Made by a program: the position numbers and the translations under genes. This document shows positions 15,808 through 25,011 of a stretch of 64,000 nt of DNA, piece by piece (within the stretch, counting starts at the first letter, position 1; each line of letters starts with the position of its first letter). Under the pieces are notes generated by a model. That model did no database searches and was not told where the DNA came from. It saw only the letters and a program-made list of their open reading frames with translations. The stretch comes from 62-47 sp051954235. GTDB lineage: Bacteria; Pseudomonadota; Alphaproteobacteria; Rhizobiales; Xanthobacteraceae. The stretch is taken from assembly GCA_051954235.1 (NCBI GenBank), contig JBQCHY010000057.1:1-64000 (forward strand). The letters run 5' to 3'.

Positions 15808-17016
15808 ATGCTGAACAGTCTGGATATCGAAGGCCGCCCGCAGGACACCCGTGTTGTCGTGGCGATGTCCGGCGGCGTCGATTCATCGGCGACCGCGGCG
15901 TTGCTCAAGTCTCAGGGATATGATGTCGTTGGCATCACCCTGCAACTCTACGATCATGGCGCGGCCACCCACCGCAAAGGCGCATGCTGTGCCGGTCAGG
16001 ACATCCACGATGCGAGGGATGTCGCGGAGCGGCTCGGCATTCCGCACTACGTTCTCGACTATGAAAGCCGCTTCCGTGAATCGGTGATCAACAGCTTTGC
16101 CGAAAGCTATGCCTTGGGTGAAACGCCGGTGCCATGCATCGAGTGCAATCGCTCGGTGAAATTCCGCGATCTGCTGGCGACCGCGCGCGAGCTTGGCGCG
16201 GCCGCATTGGCAACCGGCCACTATGTCGCGTCGCGTCGGGTGCCCAATGGCTCGCGTGGGCTGGTCTGTGCCGCCGACGCCGATCGCGATCAAAGTTATT
16301 TCCTGTTCGCGACCACCCGCGAGCAACTCACGCATCTGCGTTTCCCGCTCGGCGACATGACCAAGCCGCAGGTGCGCGAACTGGCGCGTCAGTTCGACTT
16401 GCCGGTGGCCGAAAAGCACGACAGTCAGGACATCTGCTTCGTGCCGACCGGACGCTATACCGACATCGTCGAGCGGCTGAAGCCGAATGCGATGGAGCCG
16501 GGCGATATCGTCGATCTGTCGGGCCGCGTTCTCGGCCGCCACCAAGGCATCGCTCATTTCACCGTCGGACAGCGGCGTGGCCTCGGCATCGCCGCAAGCG
16601 CGCCGCTCTTCGTGGTGCGGCTCGACGTTGCCAACAGGCGCGTGATCGTGGGGCCGCGCGAGGCGCTGCGGATGCATCGCATTCGTCTGCGCGACGTCAA
16701 CTGGATCGGCGACGGATCGCTCGATCAGGCTGCCGTGCAAGGGCGCGAGATTTTCGTGCGGGTGCGCTCGACGCGCGCGCCGCAGGCGGCGTGGCTGCGC
16801 GCGGTCGACGGCGAATACGAAGTCGAACTGGTCGCCGGGGAGGAAGGCGTCTCCGCGGGACAGGCTTGCGTCTTTTACGATGCGCCTGCGGGGCAGGCGC
16901 GGGTGCTTGGCGGCGGCTTCATCAAGAGCGCGGCCGCGCGGCGCGATGGCGCGCAGTCGGCCGCCATTGACGGCCCGGCGCGCGGCGCGGTTCAATTCGC
17001 CACGGCGCGTGGCTGA
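15808..17016 (+). CDS. mnmA: tRNA-uridine 2-sulfurtransferase MnmA
   Basis: A 402-residue enzyme that thiolates U34 of the glutamate, lysine and glutamine tRNAs. The PP-loop SGGVDSS is at about residues 21-27. The catalytic cysteine pair lies in VPCIECN (Cys113) and SQDICFVP (Cys210). The HFTVGQRRGLGI segment is characteristic. The ATG at 15808 is chosen since the family begins about 15 residues before the PP-loop; the ribosome-binding site is weak. The C-terminal beta-barrel is complete. A methyltransferase gene starts 14 bp downstream. Confidence 0.95.
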   Translation: MLNSLDIEGRPQDTRVVVAMSGGVDSSATAALLKSQGYDVVGITLQLYDHGAATHRKGACCAGQDIHDARDVAERLGIPHYVLDYESRFRESVINSFAESYALGETPVPCIECNRSVKFRDLLATARELGAAALATGHYVASRRVPNGSRGLVCAADADRDQSYFLFATTREQLTHLRFPLGDMTKPQVRELARQFDLPVAEKHDSQDICFVPTGRYTDIVERLKPNAMEPGDIVDLSGRVLGRHQGIAHFTVGQRRGLGIAASAPLFVVRLDVANRRVIVGPREALRMHRIRLRDVNWIGDGSLDQAAVQGREIFVRVRSTRAPQAAWLRAVDGEYEVELVAGEEGVSAGQACVFYDAPAGQARVLGGGFIKSAAARRDGAQSAAIDGPARGAVQFATARG

Positions 17017-17030
17017 GCGCGGGACGGGGC

Positions 17031-17669
17031 ATGGCTAACGACATCGACCGCGCCGGGGTCGCCAAGGCGTATGGGCGTTGGGCACCGGTCTACGATCTGG
17101 TGTTCGGCAAGGTGTTCGATGCAGGGCGCCAGTCCACCATCGCGGAGGCCGATCGCATCGGCGGCCGGATTCTCGACGTCGGCGTCGGCACCGGTCTCTC
17201 GCTGTCGGATTATGCGCGGACCACGAGGCTGTGCGGCGTCGATATTTCCGAGCCGATGCTGCGCAAAGCGCAGGAGCGAGTCAAAGCGCTCAAGCTCGAC
17301 AATGTCGAAACGCTCGCGGTGATGGACGCCAAGAATCTGGCGTTCGCCGATTCATCCTTCGACGCCGTGGTGGCGCAATATGTCATCACCGCAGTGCCCG
17401 ATCCCGAAGCGACGCTGGATGATTTCGTTCGCGTCCTGAAGCCCGGCGGCGAACTCATTCTCGTCAATCACATCGGTGCCGAGAGCGGCCCGCGGCGGGT
17501 TTTTGAACTGGCGTTCTCGCCGTTGGCGCGGCGGCTCGGCTGGCGTCCTGAATTTCCGTGGGCGCGGCTGGTCGATTGGGCGGCGCGACACGGCGGCGTT
17601 AGTCTCGCTGAACGGCGGCCGATGCCGCCGATGGGGCATTTCTCGCTGATCCGTTATCGCAAGACGTAA
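17031..17669 (+). CDS. SAM-dependent methyltransferase, PmtA-like
   Basis: A 212-residue class I methyltransferase. The SAM motif ILDVGVGTG is near residue 47, followed by the acidic motif II (GVDIS) and motif post I. The N-terminal YGRWAPVYDLVFGKVF and the C-terminal MGHFSLIRYR resemble the Rhodobacter-type phosphatidylethanolamine N-methyltransferase, which forms phosphatidylcholine. That substrate is inferred; the family also contains ubiquinone and other methyltransferases. It follows mnmA by 14 bp and precedes a TetR regulator, so a three-gene unit is possible. Confidence 0.75.
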   Translation: MANDIDRAGVAKAYGRWAPVYDLVFGKVFDAGRQSTIAEADRIGGRILDVGVGTGLSLSDYARTTRLCGVDISEPMLRKAQERVKALKLDNVETLAVMDAKNLAFADSSFDAVVAQYVITAVPDPEATLDDFVRVLKPGGELILVNHIGAESGPRRVFELAFSPLARRLGWRPEFPWARLVDWAARHGGVSLAERRPMPPMGHFSLIRYRKT

Positions 17670-17687
17670 CTCCGGAGCGTGAGGCTC

Positions 17688-18338
17688 ATGACGGCGAACA
17701 GCAAGGCCGAGTTGGCCGTGCGGCGTGGGCGCCCGGTCGGCGACCGCGAGGCCAAGCGGGCTGAATTGTTGAAGGCGGCGATTTCGGTGATCGCGCAGGA
17801 AGGTTTCGCCGGCGCCTCGCTGCGCAAGGTCGCGCAGCGCGCGGGCTGCACGACAGGGGCGGTGACCTATTACTTCGCGAACAAGGAAGAGATGGTCATC
17901 GCCGTCGCCGAGAGCCTGTTCGATCAATTCGACGCATTGCTCGGTAAAGGACAGCATCGCACCGATGTTCGGGTCGGCTTGCAGCGATGGTTGGACTGGA
18001 TCAACTCCCACGATCCGGAGCCGTGGCAGGCGGCGTTTCAACTGCTGGCTCACGCACGGCACGAGCCGGCCTTCGCGGCGGTCTACCGGCGGCGCTATGC
18101 GCGCTATCGCGACGCTTTGACGACAATCCTGGCGCGCGGGCAGGAGCGGGGTGCGATCCGCCGTGATATTCCGGCCGATCTGCTGGCCGATCAACTCAGC
18201 GCCATGGGTGACGGCTGGATGCTGATGTTTCCGGTTGAACCCAAACGCTTCCAGCCGGCGCGCATGCAGGCGCTGCTGGATGCGACCATCGCCATGATCT
18301 CGCCGCCTCAGGAAGCGCGCACCAAGATTGGCTCCTGA
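17688..18338 (+). CDS. TetR/AcrR family transcriptional regulator
   Basis: A 216-residue repressor. The N-terminal DNA-binding domain covers residues 20-70, with the helix-turn-helix ASLRKVAQRAGCTTGAVTYYF typical of the TetR family. The C-terminal ligand domain shows the BetI-like pattern of a regulator of unknown effector. The ATG at 17688 is chosen since a GTG nine bases upstream sits only 2 nt from its GGAG. It lies between the methyltransferase and the MFS transporter and could control either. Confidence 0.88.
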   Translation: MTANSKAELAVRRGRPVGDREAKRAELLKAAISVIAQEGFAGASLRKVAQRAGCTTGAVTYYFANKEEMVIAVAESLFDQFDALLGKGQHRTDVRVGLQRWLDWINSHDPEPWQAAFQLLAHARHEPAFAAVYRRRYARYRDALTTILARGQERGAIRRDIPADLLADQLSAMGDGWMLMFPVEPKRFQPARMQALLDATIAMISPPQEARTKIGS

Positions 18339-18505
18339 ATTTCAGGAATTGCCAAGCCGGCTCGGCGTCCTTTCGGGTATGGCCCTCTTCCCGTGTTGCA
18401 TGGATCGGACCGGCATTTGCGCTTGTTTGCGTAACGACCGTGATGATAAATGAGCGCGGCGGATGGTCGTGACGCGACCGTGGTTGCCTCGGGAGAACGA
18501 GAACG

Positions 18506-19741
18506 ATGCCGCTGCTGCAAGTCCTGCGTCCCGCGCTTCCTATTCTGATCGGCGCATCGGTGATGCTGACGCTCAGCATGGGGCTGCGGCAAAGCCTCGG
18601 CATCTTCATGCAGCCGTTGACCCACGACATCGGCATCTCGGTGTCGGACTTCACGCTTGCCGTCGCGGTGCAAAATCTTGCGTGGGGATTCCTGCAACCG
18701 TTCGCGGGCGCGATGACGGTGCGCTACGGTTTTCGCTCCATCATGATGGTTGGCGCGCTGCTCTACATGGCGGGGCTGGCGCTGATGGCGAGCGCGCACG
18801 GCGTCGTCAATATCATGATTGGTGGCGGCATTTTCATCGGCGCATCGCTCGCCTGCACGGCGACCGCAATCGGCATGTCGGTGGCGACCCGCGCGGTGCC
18901 GGAGACGGTGCGCTCGACGGTACTCGGCATTGTCTCCGCCGCCGGTTCGCTCGGCGCGCTGCTGTCGGCACCGATCGGACAAGTGCTGAGCGACGGATTC
19001 GGCTGGCGCGTCGGTCTGTTCGGTTTCGTCGTGCTGGCGGCGATCATGGTGCCGGCCGCTTGGTTCGCCGGCCGCGTCGACAAGATCCCGTTGCCCCGAA
19101 GTTCGACGTCGGAAGAAATCGGCGACGCCAGCGCGCTGACGGCGGCGAAGACCGCATTCAGCAACGCCTCCTTCGTGGTGATGAGTTGCGCCTTCATGGT
19201 CTGCGGCATGCAACTCGTTTTTCTCACCACGCATCTGCCGTCGTATCTTGCGATTTGCGGCCTCGATCCGATGTTGAGCGCGCAGACGCTCGGCATGATC
19301 GGCGGCTTCAACGTGCTCGGCTCGCTGTTCTTCGGCTGGGCGGGGCAGCGTTGGAACAAGCTCGCGCTGCTCGGGATGATCTACATCCTGCGTTCGCTGA
19401 CGCTCGCGTGGTACTTCATGCTGCCGGCGACGCCGATGTCGACGCTGCTGTTCGGCGCCATCATGGGCTTTCTCTGGCTGGGTGTGAGTCCGCTCGCCGC
19501 CGGCGCCATTGCCGAGATGTTCGGGCTGCGCTGGCAGGCGATGATCCAGGGCTTGTCGTTCATGGTCCACCAGCTCGGCAGCTTCCTTGGCGCTTACGGC
19601 GGTGGGCTGCTTTATGACTCGCTTGGCTCTTATACGATGGCCTGGCGCATCGGGGTCGCGTTAGGATTGGCCGGCGGCATTATTCAGGTCACGTTCGCGC
19701 TGATCCGGCCGTCGCGGCCGCCCGCGCTGCGGACGGCGTGA
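18506..19741 (+). CDS. MFS transporter
   Basis: A 411-residue inner-membrane transporter with twelve predicted hydrophobic helices. The loop between helices 2 and 3 and the motif RYGFRS fit the major facilitator superfamily. The subfamily resembles the oxalate/formate and CynX-like exchangers that carry small anions, but no substrate can be read off. The central loop (SSTSEEIGDAS) is short. The gene converges on the pseudo-caspase gene, whose stop lies 13 bp beyond. Confidence 0.88.
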   Translation: MPLLQVLRPALPILIGASVMLTLSMGLRQSLGIFMQPLTHDIGISVSDFTLAVAVQNLAWGFLQPFAGAMTVRYGFRSIMMVGALLYMAGLALMASAHGVVNIMIGGGIFIGASLACTATAIGMSVATRAVPETVRSTVLGIVSAAGSLGALLSAPIGQVLSDGFGWRVGLFGFVVLAAIMVPAAWFAGRVDKIPLPRSSTSEEIGDASALTAAKTAFSNASFVVMSCAFMVCGMQLVFLTTHLPSYLAICGLDPMLSAQTLGMIGGFNVLGSLFFGWAGQRWNKLALLGMIYILRSLTLAWYFMLPATPMSTLLFGAIMGFLWLGVSPLAAGAIAEMFGLRWQAMIQGLSFMVHQLGSFLGAYGGGLLYDSLGSYTMAWRIGVALGLAGGIIQVTFALIRPSRPPALRTA

Positions 19742-19754
19742 TCGCCGGGCGACG

Positions 19755-21287
19755 TTACTTTCGTTCGGGCCTGGCCGTCGCAGCCAAAATAGCGCGCGCT
19801 TGTGCGCTTCCGGCTTTCGCCGCGCGGGCAAGCAGCTTTCTTGCTTCGGGAATATCGGCGCGACCGCCGATGCCGTTGGCGAAGCAGCGGGCCAAATTCA
19901 CGATCGCTTCCGGATACCCCATCTTGGCGCTCTTCTCATAAAGCGTTCGCGCGTTCCTGGCGTTCGGTGCAACGCCGAGACCTTTTTCGGTCAGTTCGCC
20001 CGCCTTGTTGACGGCGCGCGCATCGCCAAGGTCTCCCGCTTGCCGATAAAGCTCATAGGCCTTCGCCGAATCTTGCGAAACGCCGGCACCGTTCTCGTAC
20101 AGCGCAGCCAAGTTCGCGATGGCCGGAGCGAATTTTCTTTGGGCCGCGATCTCATAATAGAAGCGCGCACGTTCCGGATCGCGCTCCACGCCGTCGCCGC
20201 GATCGTATGTCGTCCCAAGAGTGAAGAGCGCGCGCACGCTGCCGAGTTCGAAGGCCTTTTTGTAGTTTGTTAGGGCGTCGTCATAGTTCTGTGCGGCAAA
20301 GAACGCCCGACCGAGCTGGTAAGAGAAGCGGCTGGTTGTGGGAAATCGATTCACCGCGTCCATACATGCGGCGATCGCGTTCGCGGCGACGATCTTCTCC
20401 ATTGTAATTCCCGGGACCTTTGGATGCTTGTCGGCGTCGTCCGGCGCCGCCGCGAGTTCGTCGCACGGCTGCACCTTCGCGGCTTCGGTCGGTGCGGTGG
20501 CGACGGCGGCTTCCGTGCGTGAGGCCAGGAAAATCTTTTCCTTTGAAAGCTGGCCGTACATGTACGGCGTCTGCTTCGAATGCGTTGAGCGTCGTACATG
20601 GTCGCGGACATTACGCAGCAGGAAATTGATCTCCAGGCCCGGCCTTGGGAGACTGTCCAGCAAAGCCGACGCCAATGGGCTGTTGCGCCCGTGGCTCGGT
20701 TCCGATGTCTTTCGCGGCTCGGTAGCAAACAAGAGCAGCACATTCCGTGCTCCGCCGGATTGCGAGGCCGCATCGGCGCCGGGGTCGATGTTGAGTGTTT
20801 CAGCCTCAACGGGGAAGGGATTCCCGTTGAACGCATCAAGGATCACCAGCCCGAGCGAATGCGCCTTGCCGGCGCCGAACGTCACCTCCGGCAGCGAGAC
20901 GGTTTCGGTGCGAAGATCGGACGGCTTCGACAGCTTGGCATCGATCGGAACTAGATAAGCGCCGACCCCGGCATTCAAGCTATAGCCGGCGTAATAGACG
21001 ATCGCGATGTCCGCGGTTCTGGACTTGAGCGAAAATTCCTCGACCGCTGAGCGTAGATTGGCCGCGGTTGCATCCCGACGAAGCACGATATCGAAGCCGA
21101 GGCGCGTGAGGGCATCGGCGAGATCGCCGGCATCGTTGAGGGATGTCGCGAGCCGAGGGGCGTTCGCGTAATTCGCATTTCCAATGACCAATGCGATGCG
21201 ACGTTCATCCGCTCCGGCTGGGTGGCCAGAGAGGAGGAGAATTGTCGATGCAAATGCGAATAGGACGGGTCGTAGTGAAAGTCGCAT
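19755..21287 (-). CDS. pseudo-caspase with Sel1 repeats
   Basis: A 510-residue exported protein. A signal peptide covers residues 1-27. A caspase-fold (peptidase C14) domain covers about 28-255 (RIALVIGNANYANA). The catalytic dyad is gone: the YAGHG motif reads YAGYS (His to Tyr102) and the DACR motif reads DAFN (Cys to Phe153). It should be proteolytically dead. Residues 320-500 form Sel1/TPR-type repeats (GVERDPERARFYYEIAA, GVSQDSAKAYELYRQAG), which bind partners. The ATG at 21287 lies 2 nt after the stop of the active caspase gene, so translation is coupled. A regulatory or scaffold role toward that protein is likely. Confidence 0.85.
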   Translation of the reverse strand: MRLSLRPVLFAFASTILLLSGHPAGADERRIALVIGNANYANAPRLATSLNDAGDLADALTRLGFDIVLRRDATAANLRSAVEEFSLKSRTADIAIVYYAGYSLNAGVGAYLVPIDAKLSKPSDLRTETVSLPEVTFGAGKAHSLGLVILDAFNGNPFPVEAETLNIDPGADAASQSGGARNVLLLFATEPRKTSEPSHGRNSPLASALLDSLPRPGLEINFLLRNVRDHVRRSTHSKQTPYMYGQLSKEKIFLASRTEAAVATAPTEAAKVQPCDELAAAPDDADKHPKVPGITMEKIVAANAIAACMDAVNRFPTTSRFSYQLGRAFFAAQNYDDALTNYKKAFELGSVRALFTLGTTYDRGDGVERDPERARFYYEIAAQRKFAPAIANLAALYENGAGVSQDSAKAYELYRQAGDLGDARAVNKAGELTEKGLGVAPNARNARTLYEKSAKMGYPEAIVNLARCFANGIGGRADIPEARKLLARAAKAGSAQARAILAATARPERK

Positions 21288-21289
21288 TC

Positions 21290-23509
21290 TCAGTTCGGTG
21301 TCGAGTTTGATCTCACCCAATCACTGTAAGTGAGGAATGCGATGCCCAGCAAGCCGTAGTTAACCCGCAAGTAGCCGTCGTCCGCGACTGAGATCGCCAC
21401 CGGTACCTGACGTGCAATGTCCTGAGCCATGACGCCGACGTAGAACGTGTCGTCGCCGATGTAGCGATAGCGATAAAGCTGGAATCCATCGCGGGTCCGC
21501 GTGAGCGGGACGATATCGGTCTTGAGCCGCATGTCGGACGGGACTCTGATGTTGCTTGCGGCATTGGCCGCTGCGCGCGCTGCGGCGTTGGCCGCGGCCG
21601 TCGAGGCAGCGTTGCGCGCCGCGCGGGCCGCCGCCGCCGAAGCTGCGCTCGATGCCGCATGGCTGGCAGCGCGTGAGGTTGCCGCCGACACCGCATTGTT
21701 GACGGAGGTGCTGACCGCGTTGCTGACGGCATTGCTGACATTGTTGCTGACGATGGTACCGACTCGCTCGTTGACGCGTTCGATGGTTCGCCGATATTCG
21801 CGGTTGCGCTGCTTCTCGATGTTCGAGCGCGTGTAAGCCGAAATCAGGTAACCCTTCCGGCGGGCATCCCTGACAGCCTTCTGCATGCATCCAGCCGGCT
21901 GGCCCGAGGTCCGGCAGCGCTGGAATTGCAGTTGAACGTACTCGGGATATCGGCTTGCGGCCTTGGTGCATGCTGCGGAGTTGCCGCCGAAGCAGCTATT
22001 CACATCCTCGTCTTGCGCCGTCCGCATCATCCAATCCGTGAGGTTGACCGGTCGCAACCCCAGATCGCTCCCGGCGGGAAGACGATGCTGGCGCAGACTG
22101 GGATACTTCTCGGCGAACTTTCCGACGAGAGCCTTGTCGTGGGATTCCTTGAGCACATCCCAAGCCTTGTCGATCGATGCCGCATTCCCGCTCAATGCCT
22201 CGGATGAAGCGGATGCGAGTTGATAGGTCGGGGCCGGCGGCTTCGGCAGGTCGAGCGCACCCGGCGCTCGGGTCCCTGCACTGGATGACGCTTGCAACGA
22301 AGCCAATGTCGCGCGCGCACCTTCGGCGCGTTCGCCGTTCGGATAGAGATCGAGGAAGGCACGATACGCAGGAGCGGACTTTTGCTTCTCGACGATGGAC
22401 CACGCGAGAGTCTCAGCCTTTTCAAATCCCGCAATCCGATTCTGTGCCTCGGCTAAATGGGTGCTTTCAGGAAACTGCTCGGTGAAACGGCGCAAGGTTG
22501 CGACGTCGTTCGTTGCACGCACGAATGTCCAGGCGACTTTCTCGGCGTCGGCATTGACTTCGCCGGCTGCAATATTGGCAAGGCCGTTAAGGTAGATCTC
22601 GTGACGGGAAAGGGTGCCGTAAACGGTTGGACTTTGCGTCTTCGTTTCGTTCAGGACGTCGTCGTGCACGTTCCGGAACAGGTAGTTGATCTCGAGATCG
22701 GGCTTTTCGATGTAACGCAGCAGCGCGCCGGAATAGGGGCTGTTGCGATCGGCGCCGTCGCTCGCGGTGGTGCCCGCAGCCGCGGCAAACGCGACCAGCA
22801 CGTTATCGTTGACCTCGACTGGAGCAAGGCCGCGGGCCGCGACATGAACCGACGCCGCTGGCGCCGTGGACGCTTTCGCGCGCTTCCCCTTGGATTCGCC
22901 GGCGCCGTTCGTCGCAACTGAGCGCCCGCCCGATGTCGACACAGCGGCGAACGGATCGTTCCGGCAGGCGTCGAGAATCACCAGGCCGAGGATTTTCGGA
23001 TAGATCGAAATGTCGATCAGGGTTTCTAGGTTGATGGCTTCGGCGTACACATCGACGGCGGACTTGATGACCGCGTCAACTGGAATGAGCCAGTTCTTGC
23101 CGTCGATTTCGACCCCGTGTCCTGCGTAGAAGACGACGGCTTTATCGGCCGTCTTCGCCGCGTTGCCAAAATCGATCAAGGCATGTCGGAAACTGTCGTA
23201 ATCCACATCCGTCAGGTGCTTGACGTTGAATCCGAGCCGTTTCAGAGACTCGGCCATATCGGCTGCGTCATTCACCGGATTGGGCAGCTTACTGACGTTG
23301 CGGTACTCGCTGTTGCCGATGACAAGCGCGATGCGCTCCTCGGCTGACGCCGAAACGAGGAAACTCGCCGAAAGCACCAGCAGGGCCAGACAAAATGTCG
23401 CAGTTCGCACTACTCGGATAAGGGGCCGCTTGCTCGGAAAAGTTAGCTCGCGCGAAGCGATCCAGTCGCCGTGTCCGTTTTGCCCCGCTTTGAAAAGGGA
23501 TCTGCGCAT
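21290..23509 (-). CDS. exported caspase-like protease with Ala-rich stalk and S74 chaperone domain
   Basis: A 739-residue protein. A signal-type hydrophobic segment lies at residues 36-55. The caspase (C14) domain covers about 58-305, with catalytic His131 (YAGHG) and Cys182 (DACRNDPF) both present. A helical linker region (320-400) follows, then a Cys-containing segment (490-555; Cys506, 514, 532, 541). Residues 577-653 are an Ala/Ser/Asn-rich stalk with VSNAVSNAVS-type repeats. Residues 658-735 match the peptidase S74 / tail-fibre intramolecular chaperone pattern: SDMRLKTDI, then FYVGVMAQDIARQVP and DGYLRVNY. Ser658 and Lys663 fit the Ser-Lys pair reported for that family. The start is uncertain; a GTG at codon 34 would begin right at the signal. 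Confidence 0.85.
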   Translation of the reverse strand: MRRSLFKAGQNGHGDWIASRELTFPSKRPLIRVVRTATFCLALLVLSASFLVSASAEERIALVIGNSEYRNVSKLPNPVNDAADMAESLKRLGFNVKHLTDVDYDSFRHALIDFGNAAKTADKAVVFYAGHGVEIDGKNWLIPVDAVIKSAVDVYAEAINLETLIDISIYPKILGLVILDACRNDPFAAVSTSGGRSVATNGAGESKGKRAKASTAPAASVHVAARGLAPVEVNDNVLVAFAAAAGTTASDGADRNSPYSGALLRYIEKPDLEINYLFRNVHDDVLNETKTQSPTVYGTLSRHEIYLNGLANIAAGEVNADAEKVAWTFVRATNDVATLRRFTEQFPESTHLAEAQNRIAGFEKAETLAWSIVEKQKSAPAYRAFLDLYPNGERAEGARATLASLQASSSAGTRAPGALDLPKPPAPTYQLASASSEALSGNAASIDKAWDVLKESHDKALVGKFAEKYPSLRQHRLPAGSDLGLRPVNLTDWMMRTAQDEDVNSCFGGNSAACTKAASRYPEYVQLQFQRCRTSGQPAGCMQKAVRDARRKGYLISAYTRSNIEKQRNREYRRTIERVNERVGTIVSNNVSNAVSNAVSTSVNNAVSAATSRAASHAASSAASAAAARAARNAASTAAANAAARAAANAASNIRVPSDMRLKTDIVPLTRTRDGFQLYRYRYIGDDTFYVGVMAQDIARQVPVAISVADDGYLRVNYGLLGIAFLTYSDWVRSNSTPN

Positions 23510-23784
23510 CTCATTCGGTCCCGAAAAGCGATCCTGAAAATGCTGAAAATACTGAAGCTACGGGCTGTTCGCGATTGTTCGCCGCTCGCGGAAACTATGG
23601 ATGATGGCAAGCAAAAGGAACAGTGAATAGGACGCCCCGTCGACGGCCGAGGTTCATCGGTCGCAAAGGTCTTTCTGAATCTTACCCTGTCTACGGAGAG
23701 TTCCAATCCACTGTGGCATTTGGGCACTAGTTCCCTGAACGGATCATGTTATTTTTTAGGCGAAGATACTTTTGGGGTATTATA

Positions 23785-24852
23785 ATGCGCTCATTTAAGC
23801 TTTCCGCAGGTTTGCTGTCCGCCGTCGCCGTTTCCGCGATCATGGTGCAGCCTGCCGCCGCTCAAAGCGGCACCGAGGTTCAACGGGAAATCATTGGCAA
23901 CGTCATTCAGAACATCGTTCAGACGGTTCGTGACGAGGTCCAGCGGCGGCGTGTCGTTCCGCCGGCCGGGACGCTGCGTTTCAGCGGAGAGTCATCTGAT
24001 TTTGACGGCCGGGATTTGTTTGCGGAGCGGAAGATCAGCAACCCTTTCGGCGCGCTCGGATACGCCAAGGCGCCGGCGCTCGTGGCCGCCACACCGTCCT
24101 GGCTGTACGGCACCAGCCTCGTCGGCAGCGGTGACCGCGCCAGCGCGGGCGTCAATGTGAATGTCGAAACCGTCGTCGGCGCGTTCGACGTCACGAAGCT
24201 TGGCGTGTTTGGGGCGTCAGACGCTTTGACGTTTATCGCGACCGGCGGCCATTCCTGGTCCCATTCTGCGCTCGGCGGCGGATTCGCGATGGACGGCTCG
24301 ATGCCTTCGACCTCCGCGACCCTGTCGTACTTAAACGGCGCCTTCTCGGCCGACGCGTCGGTCTTGCTCGGCTGGAGCAGCAGTTCGACCAACATTCCAC
24401 TCGTGCCGACGGTGGACGGCAGTTCGGCCGCCTACACCTTCAACACGCAGTACCGCTTCGACTTTCCTTATGCGGTTTGGTTTGAGCCCACAGTCGGTGT
24501 GACGTATTCGGAGGTTTATGCCGGGAGCTTCGGCACGAAGCTCGGCGATAGCACTGAAATTCATGGCGGCGCGCGCATTGGTACCGAAATGAATTGGATG
24601 GGTTACAAGGTGCAGCCGACGGTGTCCGCCATCGCATTCCGGATCGTCGATTCCAGCTTTGGAACCTCGGACATGTACGGTATTCGCGGCTCAGCGAAGA
24701 TGAACGTGATCTGGACCTCGAACTTCTCGTCCTATCTCGAAGTCCACGGCACAGCGACCTCCCAGCAACAGCAACCCGGTTTTATCGCTCTTGCCACCGG
24801 CAGCATGCAGACGATCGGCGCGCAGGCTGGTCTGCGGTATACTTGGAACTAG
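23785..24852 (+). CDS. autotransporter-type outer-membrane beta-barrel protein
   Basis: A 355-residue exported protein. A signal peptide covers about residues 1-26 (ending PAAAQS). A short amphipathic helix (NVIQNIVQTVRDEVQRRR) follows. From about residue 80 the sequence alternates hydrophobic and polar residues in beta-strand blocks ending GLRYTWN, which resembles the autotransporter barrel domain of this bacterial group. No long passenger is present. The ATG at 23785 is chosen since GGGG lies about 8 nt upstream and it begins at the signal peptide. The gene is divergent from the caspase gene and ends at a strong terminator. Confidence 0.75.
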   Translation: MRSFKLSAGLLSAVAVSAIMVQPAAAQSGTEVQREIIGNVIQNIVQTVRDEVQRRRVVPPAGTLRFSGESSDFDGRDLFAERKISNPFGALGYAKAPALVAATPSWLYGTSLVGSGDRASAGVNVNVETVVGAFDVTKLGVFGASDALTFIATGGHSWSHSALGGGFAMDGSMPSTSATLSYLNGAFSADASVLLGWSSSSTNIPLVPTVDGSSAAYTFNTQYRFDFPYAVWFEPTVGVTYSEVYAGSFGTKLGDSTEIHGGARIGTEMNWMGYKVQPTVSAIAFRIVDSSFGTSDMYGIRGSAKMNVIWTSNFSSYLEVHGTATSQQQQPGFIALATGSMQTIGAQAGLRYTWN

Positions 24853-24897
24853 GATACTCGGAACTGACCGCGCGAAAGAGCTGAGTTGTAGTCAAGT

Positions 24898-24940
24898 AAG
24901 GCCTGCGGATATTAACGCTCCGCAGGCCTTATTTCTTTTG
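24898..24940 (+). terminator. intrinsic terminator after the barrel gene
   Basis: A 12-bp perfect stem (AAGGCCTGCGGA / TCCGCAGGCCTT) with a 9-nt loop, followed by ATTTCTTTT on the plus strand. It lies 46 bp past the stop codon of the barrel gene. Confidence 0.88.
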
Positions 24941-25011
24941 CGTAACGACAGCCCTTCGTGGACGCAGACGCGGATCGTCGAGATGATCCCGATTCGCCAC
25001 GCTGACGAAGA

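Noticed and set aside
21290..23509. S74 domain as evidence for a prophage
   Set aside because: No other phage genes (capsid, terminase, integrase) are near, and the domain is joined to a secreted caspase.
23780..23785. TATAAT hexamer before the barrel gene
   Set aside because: It overlaps the chosen ATG and so cannot be the -10 box of that gene.
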